A stretch of DNA of 64,000 bases. Origin: Pseudoxanthomonas spadix (GTDB lineage Bacteria > Pseudomonadota > Gammaproteobacteria > Xanthomonadales > Xanthomonadaceae). The notes beneath the pieces were generated by a model. The model was not told the DNA's origin. It saw only the letters and a program-made list of their open reading frames with translations, and made no database searches. Made by a program: the position numbers and the translations under genes. The stretch is taken from the NCBI RefSeq assembly GCF_003703395.1, contig NZ_RDQN01000004.1, positions 310,001 through 374,000 on the forward strand. The letters run 5' to 3'. Below, piece by piece: positions 1 through 12,384 of the stretch; position 1 is the first letter of the stretch, and each line of letters opens with the position of its first letter.

Positions 1-2
1 AT

Positions 3-728
3 TCGGCGGCCGAATTCGCCGCCGCCGCGCGCCTGGCCATCGAACAGATCCTTGCCCGCGGCCGCATCCCGATCCTGGCCGGCGGCACCGGCCTGTATTT
101 CCAGGCGCTGAGCCAGGGCTTGGCCGAGATGCCAGAAGCCGATCCCGGCCTGCGTGCCGAAATCACCGCCAATGCCGCCGTGCGCGGCTGGCCGGCGCTG
201 CATGCCGAGCTGGCCCGGGTCGATCCGGTGGCCGCGGCCAGGATCAAGCCGACCGACCCGCAGCGCATCCAGCGCGCGCTGGAAGTGTTCCGGCTCAGCG
301 GCCGTCCCATCAGCGCCTGGCAACGCGCGCCGCTGCGCCAGCGCCTGCCGGTGCGGCTGCTCAAGCTGGTGCTGGCGCCGGCCGACCGCGCGGTGCTGCA
401 CCAACGCATCGCCCGACGTTTCGAGGCGATGCTCGCCGCTGGCTTTCTGGATGAAGTGCGGGCGCTGCGCGCGATGCCGCAGATGCAGGCGGTGGCCGCG
501 CCGCTGGACCTGCCCGCCGTGCGCGCGGTCGGCTACCGGCAGGCCTGGGAATGGCTGGACGGGCAGGGCGATGCGGCGGCCTTTCGCGAGCGCGCCATCG
601 CCGCCACCCGCCAGCTGGCCAAGCGCCAGCTGACCTGGCTGCGCGGGCGGCCCGATCTGCGCTGGTTCGACCCCGTCAGCCAGCGCGCCGGACTGGAGCA
701 GGCGCTGGCGCTGTTCCTGGGCCGCTGA
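3..728 (+). CDS. miaA: tRNA dimethylallyltransferase, 5' partial
   Basis: MiaA transfers a dimethylallyl group to A37 of tRNAs that read UNN codons. The reading frame is open from the window edge, so the N-terminus with the P-loop lies outside. The visible part begins within the family's central region and contains the [10 protein letters not shown] motif near nucleotides 82-111, followed by the helical domain and the AVGYRQAWE segment typical of MiaA. It is followed by hfq and hflX, the classic miaA-hfq-hflX order of proteobacteria. About 240 residues are seen, compared with roughly 310 in the family. The identification is secure; only the start is missing. Confidence 0.95.
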   Translation, partial: SAAEFAAAARLAIEQILARGRIPILAGGTGLYFQALSQGLAEMPEADPGLRAEITANAAVRGWPALHAELARVDPVAAARIKPTDPQRIQRALEVFRLSGRPISAWQRAPLRQRLPVRLLKLVLAPADRAVLHQRIARRFEAMLAAGFLDEVRALRAMPQMQAVAAPLDLPAVRAVGYRQAWEWLDGQGDAAAFRERAIAATRQLAKRQLTWLRGRPDLRWFDPVSQRAGLEQALALFLGR

Positions 729-746
729 AAACCGCGACGGCGTGGC

Positions 747-774
747 TGGTCAATCCGCGTTGCTTGTGTAATAT
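747..774 (+). promoter_or_regulatory. possible hfq promoter
   Basis: A TGGTCA -35-like box at 747-752 and a TAATAT -10-like box at 769-774 are 16 bp apart, in the AT-richer part of the miaA-hfq gap. Each matches the sigma70 consensus at 4 of 6 positions. This is a weak prediction; hfq may also be read through from miaA. Confidence 0.3.
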
Positions 775-861
775 CGGTTCACCGGCGCGGTTCGGGGAAA
801 CGGTGGCCGCGCCGGCCCATTAGAAGAACAGTCCCATCGAAGAATGGGCAGGAGTTTTTGC

Positions 862-1146
862 ATGTCCAAGGGGCAATCCCTGCAGGATCCTTTCCTCAAC
901 GCGCTGCGGCGCGAGCGGGTGCCGGTCTCGGTCTACCTGGTCAACGGCATCAAGCTGCAGGGCACGATCGAGTCGTTCGACCAGTTCGTGGTGCTGCTGC
1001 GCAATACCGTCAGCCAGATGGTCTACAAGCACGCCATTTCCACCGTGGTCCCGGCGCGCAACGTGCGCGTGGGCCCGGGCGGCGGCTATGTCCAGAACGC
1101 CGATGGCGGTGAAAGCGGCCCTGACGAGGCCGAAGACGACGACTGA
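862..1146 (+). CDS. hfq: RNA-binding protein Hfq
   Basis: Hfq is the hexameric Sm-like RNA chaperone that pairs small RNAs with mRNAs. The 94-residue product has the Sm1 motif ([20 protein letters not shown], about residues 27-46) and the Sm2 motif [10 protein letters not shown]. It ends in a short acidic tail (EAEDDD). I chose the ATG at 862 because GGAG lies at 851-854 and translation from there gives the family N-terminus [13 protein letters not shown]; an upstream in-frame ATG at 844 would add six atypical residues. It lies 133 bp after miaA and 116 bp before hflX. Confidence 0.97.
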   Translation: MSKGQSLQDPFLNALRRERVPVSVYLVNGIKLQGTIESFDQFVVLLRNTVSQMVYKHAISTVVPARNVRVGPGGGYVQNADGGESGPDEAEDDD

Positions 1147-1163
1147 GCGTCGCTGCCGGCGCG

Positions 1164-1189
1164 CGCAAACGCCCATTGGTTGCGTTTTT
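1164..1189 (+). terminator. possible terminator after hfq
   Basis: Short inverted repeats (CGCAA/TTGCG, or AAACGC/GCGTTT) are followed by a run of five T at 1185-1189, 18 bp after the hfq stop. The stem is short, so it may only attenuate read-through to hflX. Confidence 0.4.
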
Positions 1190-1262
1190 CCGCGGCCGGG
1201 CGGTTGAACCCGGGTCTTGCCGTCACCATGCTGGTGGGACGTATTTACCGACCCCGTGAAAG

Positions 1263-2633
1263 ATGCCGACCGAGTTGTTCGAACGTTCCCGCAAGGGTGA
1301 GCACGCCTTGCTGATCCAGCCCGTGCGCGGTGGCGCCGCCGCCGTGACCGGCGATGAGGACGCCGCCGAGGAGTTCACCGAGCTTGCCCGCTCCGCCGGT
1401 GCGAGCATCGCCGCGCTGGTCACCGCCCGGACCGACAAGCCCAGCCCGTCGACCTTCATCGGCAGCGGCAAGCTGGACGAGGTCAAGGCCGCGGCCGACG
1501 CCACCGGCGCCGATCTGATCCTGGTCAATCATGCGCTGACCCCGGGCCAGGAACGCAACCTGGAAAAAGCCCTGGAGCGGCGCGTGCTGGACCGCACCGG
1601 GCTGATCCTGGACATCTTCGCCCAGCGCGCCCGCAGCCATGAGGGCAAGCTGCAGGTCGAACTGGCCCAGCTGCGGCACATGGCCACCCGCCTGGTCCGC
1701 GGCTGGACCCACCTGGAGCGCCAGCGCGGCGGTTCCATCGGCCTGCGCGGTCCGGGTGAAACCCAGCTGGAAACCGACCGCCGGCTGCTGCAAAAGCGTG
1801 TGGACCAGCTGCAGAAGCGGCTGGAGAAGGTCGAGGTGCAGCACACCCAGATGCGCCGCGCGCGCGTGCGCAGCGAGCTGCCGCGGGTGGCCCTGGTGGG
1901 CTACACCAATGCCGGCAAGTCGACCCTGTTCAACGCCCTCACCGGCGCCCAGGCCTATGCGGCCGACCAGCTGTTCGCCACCCTGGACCCGACCGTGCGC
2001 CGGGTGAACCTGGCCGGGGGCCACGTGGTGCTGGCCGACACGGTCGGCTTCGTGCGCGACTTGCCGCATGAGCTGGTGGCCGCTTTCCGCTCGACGTTGT
2101 CCGAGGCGCGCGAGGCCGACCTGCTGCTGCACGTGGTCGATGCGGCCGACCCGCTGCATGCCGAACGCATCGCCCAGGTCGACCTGGTCCTGGCCGAGAT
2201 CGGCGCCGGCGACATCCCGCAGCTGCTGGTGTTCAACAAGATCGACCGCATCGAAGGCGCGCAGCCGCGCCACGACGCACCGGAAGGCGATCTGGACGGC
2301 GACACCGAGCCCGGCACGTTGGGCCTGGCGCGCGAGCGGGTGTGGATTTCCGCCCGCGACGGCGTCGGCCTGGACCTGCTGCAGGAAGCCCTGGCCCGGC
2401 GCCTTGGCTTGCAGCGCATCCGCGGTGAGGTGGTGTTGCCGCCGACCGCCGGCCGCCTGCGCGCGCGCCTGCATGCGCTGGAAGCCGTGCGCAGCGAAGG
2501 ACACGACGAGGCCGGCTGGCGCCTGACCCTGGACATGGCCCGCACCGATGCCGAGAAGCTGCTGTCGCAGCCAGGCGGCGATGCGCTGCGGGTGCTGCTG
2601 CCGGCGGTGGAAGTGGAGCACTGGGAGGCGTAG
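1263..2633 (+). CDS. hflX: GTPase HflX, ribosome-associated
   Basis: HflX is a GTPase that binds the 50S subunit and splits or rescues stalled ribosomes, notably in heat stress. The 456-residue protein has an N-terminal HflX domain (about 20-200) ending in a coiled segment, then a G domain: Walker A GYTNAGKST at 213-221, G3 DTVGF at 259-263 and NKID at 325-328. The glycine-rich GGSIGLRGPGETQLETD linker before the coil is family-specific. The length is normal. It is third in miaA-hfq-hflX; hflK and hflC do not follow here. The next gene is on the other strand. Confidence 0.96.
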   Translation: MPTELFERSRKGEHALLIQPVRGGAAAVTGDEDAAEEFTELARSAGASIAALVTARTDKPSPSTFIGSGKLDEVKAAADATGADLILVNHALTPGQERNLEKALERRVLDRTGLILDIFAQRARSHEGKLQVELAQLRHMATRLVRGWTHLERQRGGSIGLRGPGETQLETDRRLLQKRVDQLQKRLEKVEVQHTQMRRARVRSELPRVALVGYTNAGKSTLFNALTGAQAYAADQLFATLDPTVRRVNLAGGHVVLADTVGFVRDLPHELVAAFRSTLSEAREADLLLHVVDAADPLHAERIAQVDLVLAEIGAGDIPQLLVFNKIDRIEGAQPRHDAPEGDLDGDTEPGTLGLARERVWISARDGVGLDLLQEALARRLGLQRIRGEVVLPPTAGRLRARLHALEAVRSEGHDEAGWRLTLDMARTDAEKLLSQPGGDALRVLLPAVEVEHWEA

Positions 2634-2782
2634 GCCTTCTGTTCTTCGTCGTCTTTATCGGGACTGCGGTGCGCTCTGTGAATCGATGAAAACACAGGCT
2701 TTGGCCCTGCTTTGCGGCCCGGCAGCCGTTGTTTTGTCGTGCCGGGTCTGGCTACGCACAGGCGTGCGTAGCAAACGATGAA

Positions 2783-3370
2783 TCACGGGACCAGCCGCTC
2801 CAACCCCACCTGCGCCAGCACCCTCTCCCACGGAAACAGCGGCCCCGGATCCTGCTTGCGGGCAACCAGCACGCCGGGATCATCCTCGGCCGGCACCTGC
2901 TCGGTATCCAGGTCCTGGTGCCCGGCGATCAAGCGCAGCGCCGGCAGCCGCGCCTGCAGGTCCTGCAGCAGGGCCACCAGCGCGGCGATCTGCGCATCCG
3001 GGTAGGGCACGTCCATTGCCTGGTGTCTGGCATGCAGCCAGTGCGGATGGCGGCCGCGGTTGACCAGTTCGATGCCGACGCTGCGCAGGTTCCAGCCACG
3101 CACGTGGTGGGCGATGCGCTCGGGCGGGACCCACGCCTGGGTGTGGCCATCGCGGTCGACGTACCAGTGGCCGCTGTTGCCGGTGCCCGAGGCATAGCGG
3201 ACGGTTTCGGCAAATTCCCGCGCCATCGCCAGGTCCGGCAGCTCGGTGCAGTGGATGACCACCAGGTCGATCTGCGTCAGCAGACGATGCTCCAGCAGGG
3301 ACACGTAGGGCAGCGGGGCGGCCTTGACCTGCAGGGGTGCCGGCGGCGTGGTCCGGGATGGGTGCGACAT
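2783..3370 (-). CDS. ampD: N-acetylmuramoyl-L-alanine amidase (AmpD-like, amidase_2)
   Basis: This 195-residue protein has the amidase_2 (AmpD/PGRP) fold signature. The predicted zinc ligands are H40 (VVIHCTE), H151 (AGHQDLDTEQ) and D174 (RKQDPG). The GNSGHWYVDRDG and VGIELVN segments are typical of the family. It should cleave the amide bond between N-acetylmuramic acid and L-alanine in muropeptides, in recycling or remodelling. There is no clear signal peptide, which favours a cytoplasmic AmpD over a periplasmic AmiD-type enzyme. It differs from classical AmpD in detail, so the symbol is a best match. It stands alone, facing hflX. Confidence 0.8.
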   Translation of the reverse strand: MSHPSRTTPPAPLQVKAAPLPYVSLLEHRLLTQIDLVVIHCTELPDLAMAREFAETVRYASGTGNSGHWYVDRDGHTQAWVPPERIAHHVRGWNLRSVGIELVNRGRHPHWLHARHQAMDVPYPDAQIAALVALLQDLQARLPALRLIAGHQDLDTEQVPAEDDPGVLVARKQDPGPLFPWERVLAQVGLERLVP

Positions 3371-3450
3371 GCCGGCGATGCTACACGCGCCGCGGGCGCA
3401 GGGCGGGCGCGCGGTAAACTGCGTGCCCCGGCGTTCCGCGCCGTCGTCGT

Positions 3451-3951
3451 GTGCCGCCCATGCCCTTGAACCCCGAGTCGCCGCTGGCCCGGCTGATGGC
3501 CACCCTGCCGCGCGCGGGCGCGGTGGAATGGATCGGCGTGCGGCCCGCGCGCGAGGTGCCGATGGTCGCCGCCGAGCGCGTGCAGGCCAAGGCCGGCGCC
3601 GGGCTGACCGGTGACCGCTACCAGGGCGGCAGCGGCAAGCGCGGGCTGACCCTGATCCAGGCCGAGCACCTGCCGGTGATCGCCGCCCTGGCCGGGCTGG
3701 AGGCGGTCAGCGCCGCAACCCTGCGCCGCAACGTGGTGGTTTCGGGCATTGCGCTGATCGCGCTGAAGCAGCGCCGCTTCTGCATCGGCGATGTCGTGCT
3801 GGAAGGCACCGACCCCTGCGATCCATGCTCGCGCATGGAAACCGCGTTGGGCGCCGGCGGCTACAACGCCATGCGCGGCCACGGCGGGCTGTGCGCACGG
3901 ATCATCCAGGGCGGCACCTTTGCCGTCGGCGATGCGGTGGTACCGCTGTGA
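3451..3951 (+). CDS. MOSC domain-containing protein
   Basis: This 166-residue protein consists of one MOSC domain, the C-terminal fold of molybdenum cofactor sulfurases that carries sulfur on a conserved cysteine. The family segments TGDRYQGGSGKRGLTLIQAEHL and the Cys-containing DPCDPCSRME (about 126-135) are clear, as is a late GGTFAVGDAV strand. It may help handle hydroxylamine-type substrates or sulfur, but its specific role is unknown. A second ATG at 3460 could also be the start. Its stop overlaps the GTG start of the next gene (GTGA at 3948-3951), so the two are probably co-translated. Confidence 0.85.
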   Translation: MPPMPLNPESPLARLMATLPRAGAVEWIGVRPAREVPMVAAERVQAKAGAGLTGDRYQGGSGKRGLTLIQAEHLPVIAALAGLEAVSAATLRRNVVVSGIALIALKQRRFCIGDVVLEGTDPCDPCSRMETALGAGGYNAMRGHGGLCARIIQGGTFAVGDAVVPL

Positions 3952-4475
3952 TCCGCGGCCACGTGATCCTCTCGCACGGCTTCGAAAGCGGCCCGGAAGC
4001 GACCAAGGTCACCGCCCTGGCGCAGGTGGCCCAGGCCGCCGGCTGGAGCCACGAGCGCCCGGACTACACCGACCTGGACGCCATGACCGGGGTCGGCCAG
4101 CTGGGCGATGTCGGCGCGCGCCTGATGCGCCTGCGCACCCTGGCCGAGGCCGCAGCCAGGAAGGGCCCGCTGGTGCTGGCCGGTTCCAGCCTGGGCGCCT
4201 ACATCTCGGCCCAGGTCTCGCTGCTGGTGCCGGTGCACGCCCTGTTCCTGATGGCCCCGCCCACGGCGATGGGCTCGCTGCCGGCGCTGGACGCCGCGCA
4301 GGTGCCGGTCTCGATCATCCACGGCTGGGACGACGAACTGATCCCGGTCAGGCACGTCATCGACTGGGCGCAGGCGCGTCGGGCGCGGCTGCTGCTGGTC
4401 GATGACGACCATCGCCTGTCCCATCACGTCGACGCGGCCGCGCAGGCCTTCGCCCAGCTGCTGGCCGGGCTGTAA
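3948..4475 (+). CDS. YqiA/YcfP-type alpha/beta-hydrolase
   Basis: This is a small alpha/beta-hydrolase (175 aa) with the nucleophile elbow AGSSLGAY, an acid in GWDDELIPV and a histidine in DDDHRLSHH, in the order expected of a Ser-Asp-His triad. The opening [13 protein letters not shown] forms the oxyanion-hole strand. I chose the GTG at 3948 because it overlaps the MOSC stop as GTGA and the protein then begins at the family N-terminus; the frame is open further upstream within the MOSC gene. It resembles YqiA-like esterases. The physiological substrate is not known. Confidence 0.8.
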   Translation: MIRGHVILSHGFESGPEATKVTALAQVAQAAGWSHERPDYTDLDAMTGVGQLGDVGARLMRLRTLAEAAARKGPLVLAGSSLGAYISAQVSLLVPVHALFLMAPPTAMGSLPALDAAQVPVSIIHGWDDELIPVRHVIDWAQARRARLLLVDDDHRLSHHVDAAAQAFAQLLAGL

Positions 4476-4557
4476 TTGCAGCCGGCGCCGGTTGCGCCGG
4501 CGTGCTGCCATCGCGCTTGCGCACCCGCGCAGGCGTCATTTCCATTCGAGGTTTCAA

Positions 4558-6699
4558 GTGAAGTTCTACGTTTCCTGCGCCAAGGGCCTGGAGTACCTGC
4601 TGGTCGAGGAGGTGCTGGCGCTGGGCGCCGCAAGCGCCACGGCCACCGTGTCCGGCGTGAATGTCGAAGGCAGCCTGCACGATGCCCAGCGCCTGGTGTT
4701 GTGGTCGCGCCTGGCCAGCCGCGTGCTGTGGCCGATCGGCGCGTTCGAGTGCCCGGACCAGGACGCGCTCTACGAGGGCGTTCATGCGCTGCCGTGGACC
4801 GGGCACCTGAAGCCCGAACACACCCTGGCGGTGGACGCGCACGTGTCCGGCGAGGTCATCACCCACGCGCGCTTTGCCGCGCAGCGGGTCAAGGACGCGG
4901 TGGTCGATCACCTGCGCAGCCATGGCTTGGAGCGCCCGTCGGTGGACGTGGACGATCCGGACGTGCGCATCAACTTTTCGCTGCGCAAGGGCCGGGCCAC
5001 GCTCTCGATCGACCTCGGTGGCGGGCCGCTGCATCGCCGTGGCTGGCGCCGGGTGCGCAACGATGCGCCGCTGAAGGAAAACCTGGCCGCCGCGGTCTTG
5101 ATGCGCGGCGGCTGGAGCCAGTCCTACGCCGGCGGTGGCGGCCTGCTCGATCCGATGTGCGGCAGCGGCACCCTGCTGATCGAAGGGGTGTTGATGGCCG
5201 CCGATGTGGCGCCAGGGCTGCAGCGCCACGGCAGCCTGCCGCCGACGCGCTGGCTGGGCTTCGATATGTCCCACTGGCAAGCCCTGCGCGAGCAGGCGCG
5301 CGAGCGCGAAGCCGCCGGCCGCGCCGCGTTGCCGGCGCAGGTCGCCTTCGGCAGCGACATCGATCCGCGCGCGATCGAGGCCGCCCGCGAAAGCGCGCGC
5401 GAAGCCGGCGTGGAGCACGCCATCTTCCTGCAGGTCTGCGATGTGGCCAAGTTGCCGGCGCCGCCGATCCGCCGTGGCGTGGTGGTCTGCAACCCGCCCT
5501 ACGACGAGCGCCTGGCCGCCGATGCGGCGCTGTACCGGGCGCTGGGCGATGGCCTGCGTCGGGCGGTGCCGGACTGGCGGGCGAGCCTTTTGTGCGGAAG
5601 CGCCGAGCTGGCCATGGCCACCGGCCTGCGCGCGCAGAAGAAATACCAGCTGTTCAACGGCGCCATCGAGTGCGCGCTGATCTTCGTCGATCCGATCGCG
5701 CCGCCGCAGCGCGTGGTGCCCGATGCGCCCGCTGAATTGAACGTCGGGGCACAGATGGTGGCCAACCGCCTGCGCAAGAACATCAGGAAGTTCAAGAGCT
5801 GGCGCCAGCGCGAGGACGTGAGCTGCTACCGCGTCTACGATGCCGACCTGCCCGAGTACGCCGCCGCGGTGGACGTGTACGAAGAAGCCGACGGCGCGCG
5901 CCGCACCTTCCTGCACGTGCAGGAATATGCCGCCCCGGCCAGCATCCCCGAGGCCGACACGCTGCGCCGTTTCAACGAGCTGCTGGCTGCGGTGCGCAAT
6001 GTGTTTGCCGTGCCGCACGAGCAGGTGGCGATCAAGTCGCGTGCGCGCGGCAAGGGCGGCAGCAAGTACGGCCGCCTGGGCGCGGGCAGCGAGGTGATCG
6101 TGGTGCGCGAACACGGCGCACGCCTGCGCGTGAACCTGTTCGATTACCTGGATACCGGCCTGTTCCTGGACCACCGCCCGCTGCGCGGGCAGATGGCGCA
6201 CGCTGCGCGCGGCCGGCGCTTCCTCAACCTTTTCAGCTACACCGGCGTGGCCAGTGTGGAAGCGGCGGTGGCCGGCGCGGCCAGCACCACCAGCGTCGAC
6301 CTGTCGGGCACCTACCTGCAGTGGTGCCAGGACAACCTGCAGGAAAACGGCCTGGGCGGTCAGCAGCACCAGCTGGTGCAGGCCGATGCGCTGGCCTGGC
6401 TGGAAGCCGACCGCGGCCAGTACGACCTGATCTTCTGCGACCCGCCGACGTTCTCCAACTCGGCGCGCGCGGAGGATTTCGAGGTGCAGCGCGATCACGT
6501 GCGCCTGCTGCGCGCGTGCATCGCGCGGCTGTCGCAGGGCGGCGTGCTGTATTTTTCCAACAACTTCCGACGCTTCAGGCTGGACGCCGAACGGGTGGCC
6601 GAATTCGCCGTATGCGAGGAGATCAGCGCCCAGACCATCCCGCCGGATTTCGAGCGCAACACGCGCATCCACCGCGCCTGGCGGCTGACCCGCGCTTAG
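4558..6699 (+). CDS. rlmL: 23S rRNA (guanine-N2/N7) methyltransferase RlmL (RlmKL fusion)
   Basis: This bifunctional enzyme makes m2G2445 and m7G2069 in 23S rRNA. The 713-residue product (E. coli 702) has an N-terminal THUMP/ferredoxin-like region, a first methyltransferase domain with DPMCGSGT and CNPPYDERL, and a second with [11 protein letters not shown] and [10 protein letters not shown]. The start is a GTG at 4558, giving [15 protein letters not shown]; upstream in-frame codons would add a sequence unlike the family. It lies 82 bp after the hydrolase and converges on pyrC. Confidence 0.95.
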   Translation: MKFYVSCAKGLEYLLVEEVLALGAASATATVSGVNVEGSLHDAQRLVLWSRLASRVLWPIGAFECPDQDALYEGVHALPWTGHLKPEHTLAVDAHVSGEVITHARFAAQRVKDAVVDHLRSHGLERPSVDVDDPDVRINFSLRKGRATLSIDLGGGPLHRRGWRRVRNDAPLKENLAAAVLMRGGWSQSYAGGGGLLDPMCGSGTLLIEGVLMAADVAPGLQRHGSLPPTRWLGFDMSHWQALREQAREREAAGRAALPAQVAFGSDIDPRAIEAARESAREAGVEHAIFLQVCDVAKLPAPPIRRGVVVCNPPYDERLAADAALYRALGDGLRRAVPDWRASLLCGSAELAMATGLRAQKKYQLFNGAIECALIFVDPIAPPQRVVPDAPAELNVGAQMVANRLRKNIRKFKSWRQREDVSCYRVYDADLPEYAAAVDVYEEADGARRTFLHVQEYAAPASIPEADTLRRFNELLAAVRNVFAVPHEQVAIKSRARGKGGSKYGRLGAGSEVIVVREHGARLRVNLFDYLDTGLFLDHRPLRGQMAHAARGRRFLNLFSYTGVASVEAAVAGAASTTSVDLSGTYLQWCQDNLQENGLGGQQHQLVQADALAWLEADRGQYDLIFCDPPTFSNSARAEDFEVQRDHVRLLRACIARLSQGGVLYFSNNFRRFRLDAERVAEFAVCEEISAQTIPPDFERNTRIHRAWRLTRA

Positions 6700-6738
6700 T
6701 GCATCCGGCACCGCCTTCGCAGATGCGCTGCCGCCGCG

Positions 6739-7788
6739 TCAGGAGTCCTGCCGAACCAGCGACCAGGCGACCGACTCGCCTGCACGCATCGGGACGCAGG
6801 TCGAGGTGGCCAGCCGATAGCTGGGCGGGACCACCCACGGCGTGCGTTCCAGGGTGATGCGCTCCTGATTGCGGGGCAGGCGGTAGAAGTCCGGGCCGTG
6901 GAAGCTGGCGAAGGCTTCCAGCCGATCCAGCCGGCCGACCTGCTCGAAGGCCTCGGCGTACAGTTCGATGGCGGCGTGGGCGGTATAGAGGCCGGCGCAG
7001 CCGCACGCGGTCTCCTTGGTTTCCCGCGCATGCGGGGCGCTGTCGGTGCCGAGGAAAAAATGGCTGTCGCCGCTGGTCGCCGCCTGCAGCAGCGCGGCGC
7101 GGTGGGTCTGCCGCTTGAGGATCGGCGCGCAGTAGTGGTGCGGGCGGATGCCACCTTCGAACAGCGCGTTGCGGTTGAGCAGCAGGTGGTGGGCGGTGAT
7201 GGTGGCGGCCACGTGCGCCGGCGCGCCGGTGATGAACGCCACCGCATCGGCGGTGGTGATGTGCTCGAGCACCATGCGCAGCGCGGGGAACCTGGCCTGC
7301 AACGGCAGCAGGTGCCGCTCGATGAAGACCCGCTCGCGGTCGAAGATATCGATGTCCGGATCGGTCACCTCGCCATGCAGCAGCAGCGGCAGTTCATGCC
7401 GTTCCATGGCCTCGAGCACGGCATGCACGCGGGCCAGGTCGCGCACTCCGGACTGCGAGTTGGTGGTGGCGCCGGCCGGGTAGTACTTCACCGCCAGCAC
7501 GCTGTCGCTGGCCTTGGCCAGGGCAATCTCCGCGGGCGAGGTCTGTTCGGTGAGGTACAGCGTCATCAGGGGCTGAAAGCGCGCGCCGGACGGCAGGCAC
7601 GCCAGGATCCGCTGGCGGTAGGCCTCTGCCTGGGCCACGGTGGCCACCGGCGGCTTGAGGTTGGGCATGACGATGGCGCGGGCAAAGCGCTCGGCGGTAT
7701 GGCCGATCACCGACGCCAGCGCCTCGCCATCGCGAAGATGCAGATGCCAGTCGTCGGGGGCAGTGAGGTCGATGCGCGTGGGGGTCAT
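6739..7788 (-). CDS. pyrC: dihydroorotase, class II
   Basis: PyrC closes N-carbamoyl-aspartate to dihydroorotate in de novo pyrimidine synthesis. The 349-residue protein carries the metal-binding DDWHLHLRD motif at the N-terminus, the carboxylated lysine in [12 protein letters not shown], histidines in LLLHGEV and LEHIT, and the substrate-binding GTDSAPH. Length and motifs match the E. coli-type class II enzyme (348 aa). It is a single-gene unit converging on rlmL, with 39 bp between stops. Confidence 0.97.
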   Translation of the reverse strand: MTPTRIDLTAPDDWHLHLRDGEALASVIGHTAERFARAIVMPNLKPPVATVAQAEAYRQRILACLPSGARFQPLMTLYLTEQTSPAEIALAKASDSVLAVKYYPAGATTNSQSGVRDLARVHAVLEAMERHELPLLLHGEVTDPDIDIFDRERVFIERHLLPLQARFPALRMVLEHITTADAVAFITGAPAHVAATITAHHLLLNRNALFEGGIRPHHYCAPILKRQTHRAALLQAATSGDSHFFLGTDSAPHARETKETACGCAGLYTAHAAIELYAEAFEQVGRLDRLEAFASFHGPDFYRLPRNQERITLERTPWVVPPSYRLATSTCVPMRAGESVAWSLVRQDS

Positions 7789-8109
7789 GAGGGGCAGGTT
7801 GGGGTCATCGGCCGGTGCAGGACCGCACCAGGCAAGTCAGCAAGCGCCGGGCGGCACGGCTGGCGTGCCATCTGTCGGCGCGCGGCGGGGCGACATCGTA
7901 TCCCATCGCGCTCCGGGCACCTTGGTGCCGCAACCGATGCAGCGGCGAGCGCCGGGCCGCGCGAACCGGCCCGATCGGATCGCCAAGGCCCTTGAGAGCG
8001 ACTTCGCCTGCAACCCTGGCCGGCACCGTCGGCAGCCGCAGGCAGACTTCGGTTGCAGCTGCGCTCGCCTGAAGATCCGTCGGTCAGTCGGCGTGGCGCC
8101 GCACACAAT
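7789..8109. other. intergenic region without a recognisable gene
   Basis: About 320 bp separate the pyrC start from the hairpin behind the aminopeptidase gene. Both strands contain short, arginine-rich open frames with no family signature or good ribosome-binding site, which I take as chance frames in GC-rich DNA. The region must contain the pyrC promoter, but I could not see convincing -35/-10 boxes. Confidence 0.5.
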
Positions 8110-8139
8110 GACGCCGCCGCAGTTGCCTGCGGCGGCGTC
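8110..8139 (-). terminator. hairpin after the M1 aminopeptidase gene
   Basis: A perfect 12-bp inverted repeat (GACGCCGCCGCA at 8110-8121 and its complement at 8128-8139, 6-nt loop) lies 24 bp beyond the stop of the minus-strand aminopeptidase gene. There is no long T run, so termination strength is uncertain. Confidence 0.5.
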
Positions 8140-8162
8140 GGGTACAGGCAATGGCGCTGCGA

Positions 8163-10835
<2,673 letters not shown>

Positions 10836-10957
10836 CGGGGCGGCTCTCCGGTGGCGTGGATGTGATGGGGGTAAGGTGCCCCCGGCCCAGGCCGCCCGGC
10901 CAGTGCCACAAGGCATGGGCGAGGTGCGCCGGCTCGACCCGACCCCCGTCGGCTGCT

Positions 10958-12253
10958 CTACAGCGGGGTCAGCACCACCAGCGCATGCAGCACCAGCCCG
11001 ATCAACCCGCCGACCAGGGTGCCGTTGAAGCGGATGTACTGCAGGTCGCGGCCGACGGCCAGTTCGACGATCTCGGTGAGTTGGCGCTCGTCCCAGTTCT
11101 TCATGGTCTGGGCGATGTGGTCGGTGACCCCGCTGCGCAGGCGGGTGGTGAGGCTTTCGGCGGCGCTGGTCAGGTGGGTGTTGAGGGCCTCGCGCAGGGA
11201 TGGATCACGGCCGAGCGCTTCGCCCAGTGCCTGCAGCGAGCGCTCCAGGTGCCGGGCCAGGGTGGAATCGGGCGTCTCCAGGTTGGTGCGCAGCGTGGCA
11301 TGGACCTGGTCCCACAGCCCGCGCACGTAGTCCTGCACGGCGGGGTGGTCGATCAGGTTCTGCTTGATCTCCTCCACGCGCGCGGCCAGGTCCGGATCGC
11401 TGCGCAGGCGCACCACATAGCCGGATAACCACTCTTCGTAATCCTTGCGCAGCGGATGGCCGGGCGTGGACAGCACCAGCTGCAGTTCTTCCAGCGCCGC
11501 GGCGGCGATGCGCTGGGCCAGCGAATCGCCGATCTCCTCCACCGGCTTGATCAGGTCCACCGTGCCCATCAGCTTGGGCCACTCGCGCCGCGCGTAGCGC
11601 ACGATCAGCGCCGAGGCGCGGGCCTTGACCGCGGGGTTGTCCAGCCAGCGGCCGATGCGCTTGAGCGCTTCATCCAGCAGTTCCTGGTGGCGGCCGTCGG
11701 CGGTGAGGATGCCGAGCACTTCGCCGGCGGTGCCGGCCGCGTTCCAGCTGCGCAGGCGCCCCACCACGAACTGCTGGATTGCCACCCGCACGGCCGATTC
11801 ATCCAGCAGGTCCAGCGCCTGCAGCGCCCAGCCGCGGGCCATGCCGGCCAGCCTACGGGCCTGTTCGGGCTCGGCCAGCCATTGGCCCAGGCGCGCGGCG
11901 GGGTCGAACACGCGCAGCTTTTCCAGCAGCGACTCGGGGGCCAGGAAATGGTCGCGCACGAACACCGCCAGGCTGTTGGCCAGGCGGTCCTTGCTGCGCG
12001 GCACGATCGCCGTGTGCGGGATCGGTAGGCCCAGCGGCCGGCGGAACAGCGCCACCACCGCGAACCAGTCGGCCAGGGCGCCGACCGCGGCGGCCTCGCA
12101 GAACGCGGCCAGCCAGGCCCAGCCGCCGCGCAGGCCCATCGCATGGCTCAGCGCGAAGCCGGCCAGCATCAGCACCAGCAGGCCGGAGGCGGCCAGTTTC
12201 ATGCGGCGCAGGCGCAGGCGGCGGGGGTCGATGGGCTGGGGCGAGGTCTGCAT
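10958..12253 (-). CDS. DUF445 family membrane protein
   Basis: This 431-residue protein has a transmembrane helix near residues 20-40, a conserved GALADWFAVVALFRRPLG loop characteristic of DUF445, and a long helical middle section. A final membrane segment closes the protein (GGLIGLVLHALVVL). DUF445 proteins (YjiN in E. coli) are inner-membrane proteins of unknown function. The ATG at 12253 gives MQTSPQPIDPRRLRLRRMKLA; an upstream extension within the same frame looks non-coding. It is transcribed divergently from creD with 131 bp between starts. Confidence 0.85.
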   Translation of the reverse strand: MQTSPQPIDPRRLRLRRMKLAASGLLVLMLAGFALSHAMGLRGGWAWLAAFCEAAAVGALADWFAVVALFRRPLGLPIPHTAIVPRSKDRLANSLAVFVRDHFLAPESLLEKLRVFDPAARLGQWLAEPEQARRLAGMARGWALQALDLLDESAVRVAIQQFVVGRLRSWNAAGTAGEVLGILTADGRHQELLDEALKRIGRWLDNPAVKARASALIVRYARREWPKLMGTVDLIKPVEEIGDSLAQRIAAAALEELQLVLSTPGHPLRKDYEEWLSGYVVRLRSDPDLAARVEEIKQNLIDHPAVQDYVRGLWDQVHATLRTNLETPDSTLARHLERSLQALGEALGRDPSLREALNTHLTSAAESLTTRLRSGVTDHIAQTMKNWDERQLTEIVELAVGRDLQYIRFNGTLVGGLIGLVLHALVVLTPL

Positions 12254-12384
12254 GGCCTGCAAGTCTACCCAGCCCAGGTGAGGCAGCCGCATCGGCGCGC
12301 ACTTCACCTTGGCTTCAAACAGGGCGCAAACTCCGCCCACGCAGGCCGCGCAGGCTGGATGCCATCACTGCGATGGAGCGGTCC

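Noticed and set aside
7785-8108. 107-codon minus-strand frame beyond pyrC
   Set aside because: It is arginine-rich, has no ribosome site or family signature, and overlaps the pyrC start region.
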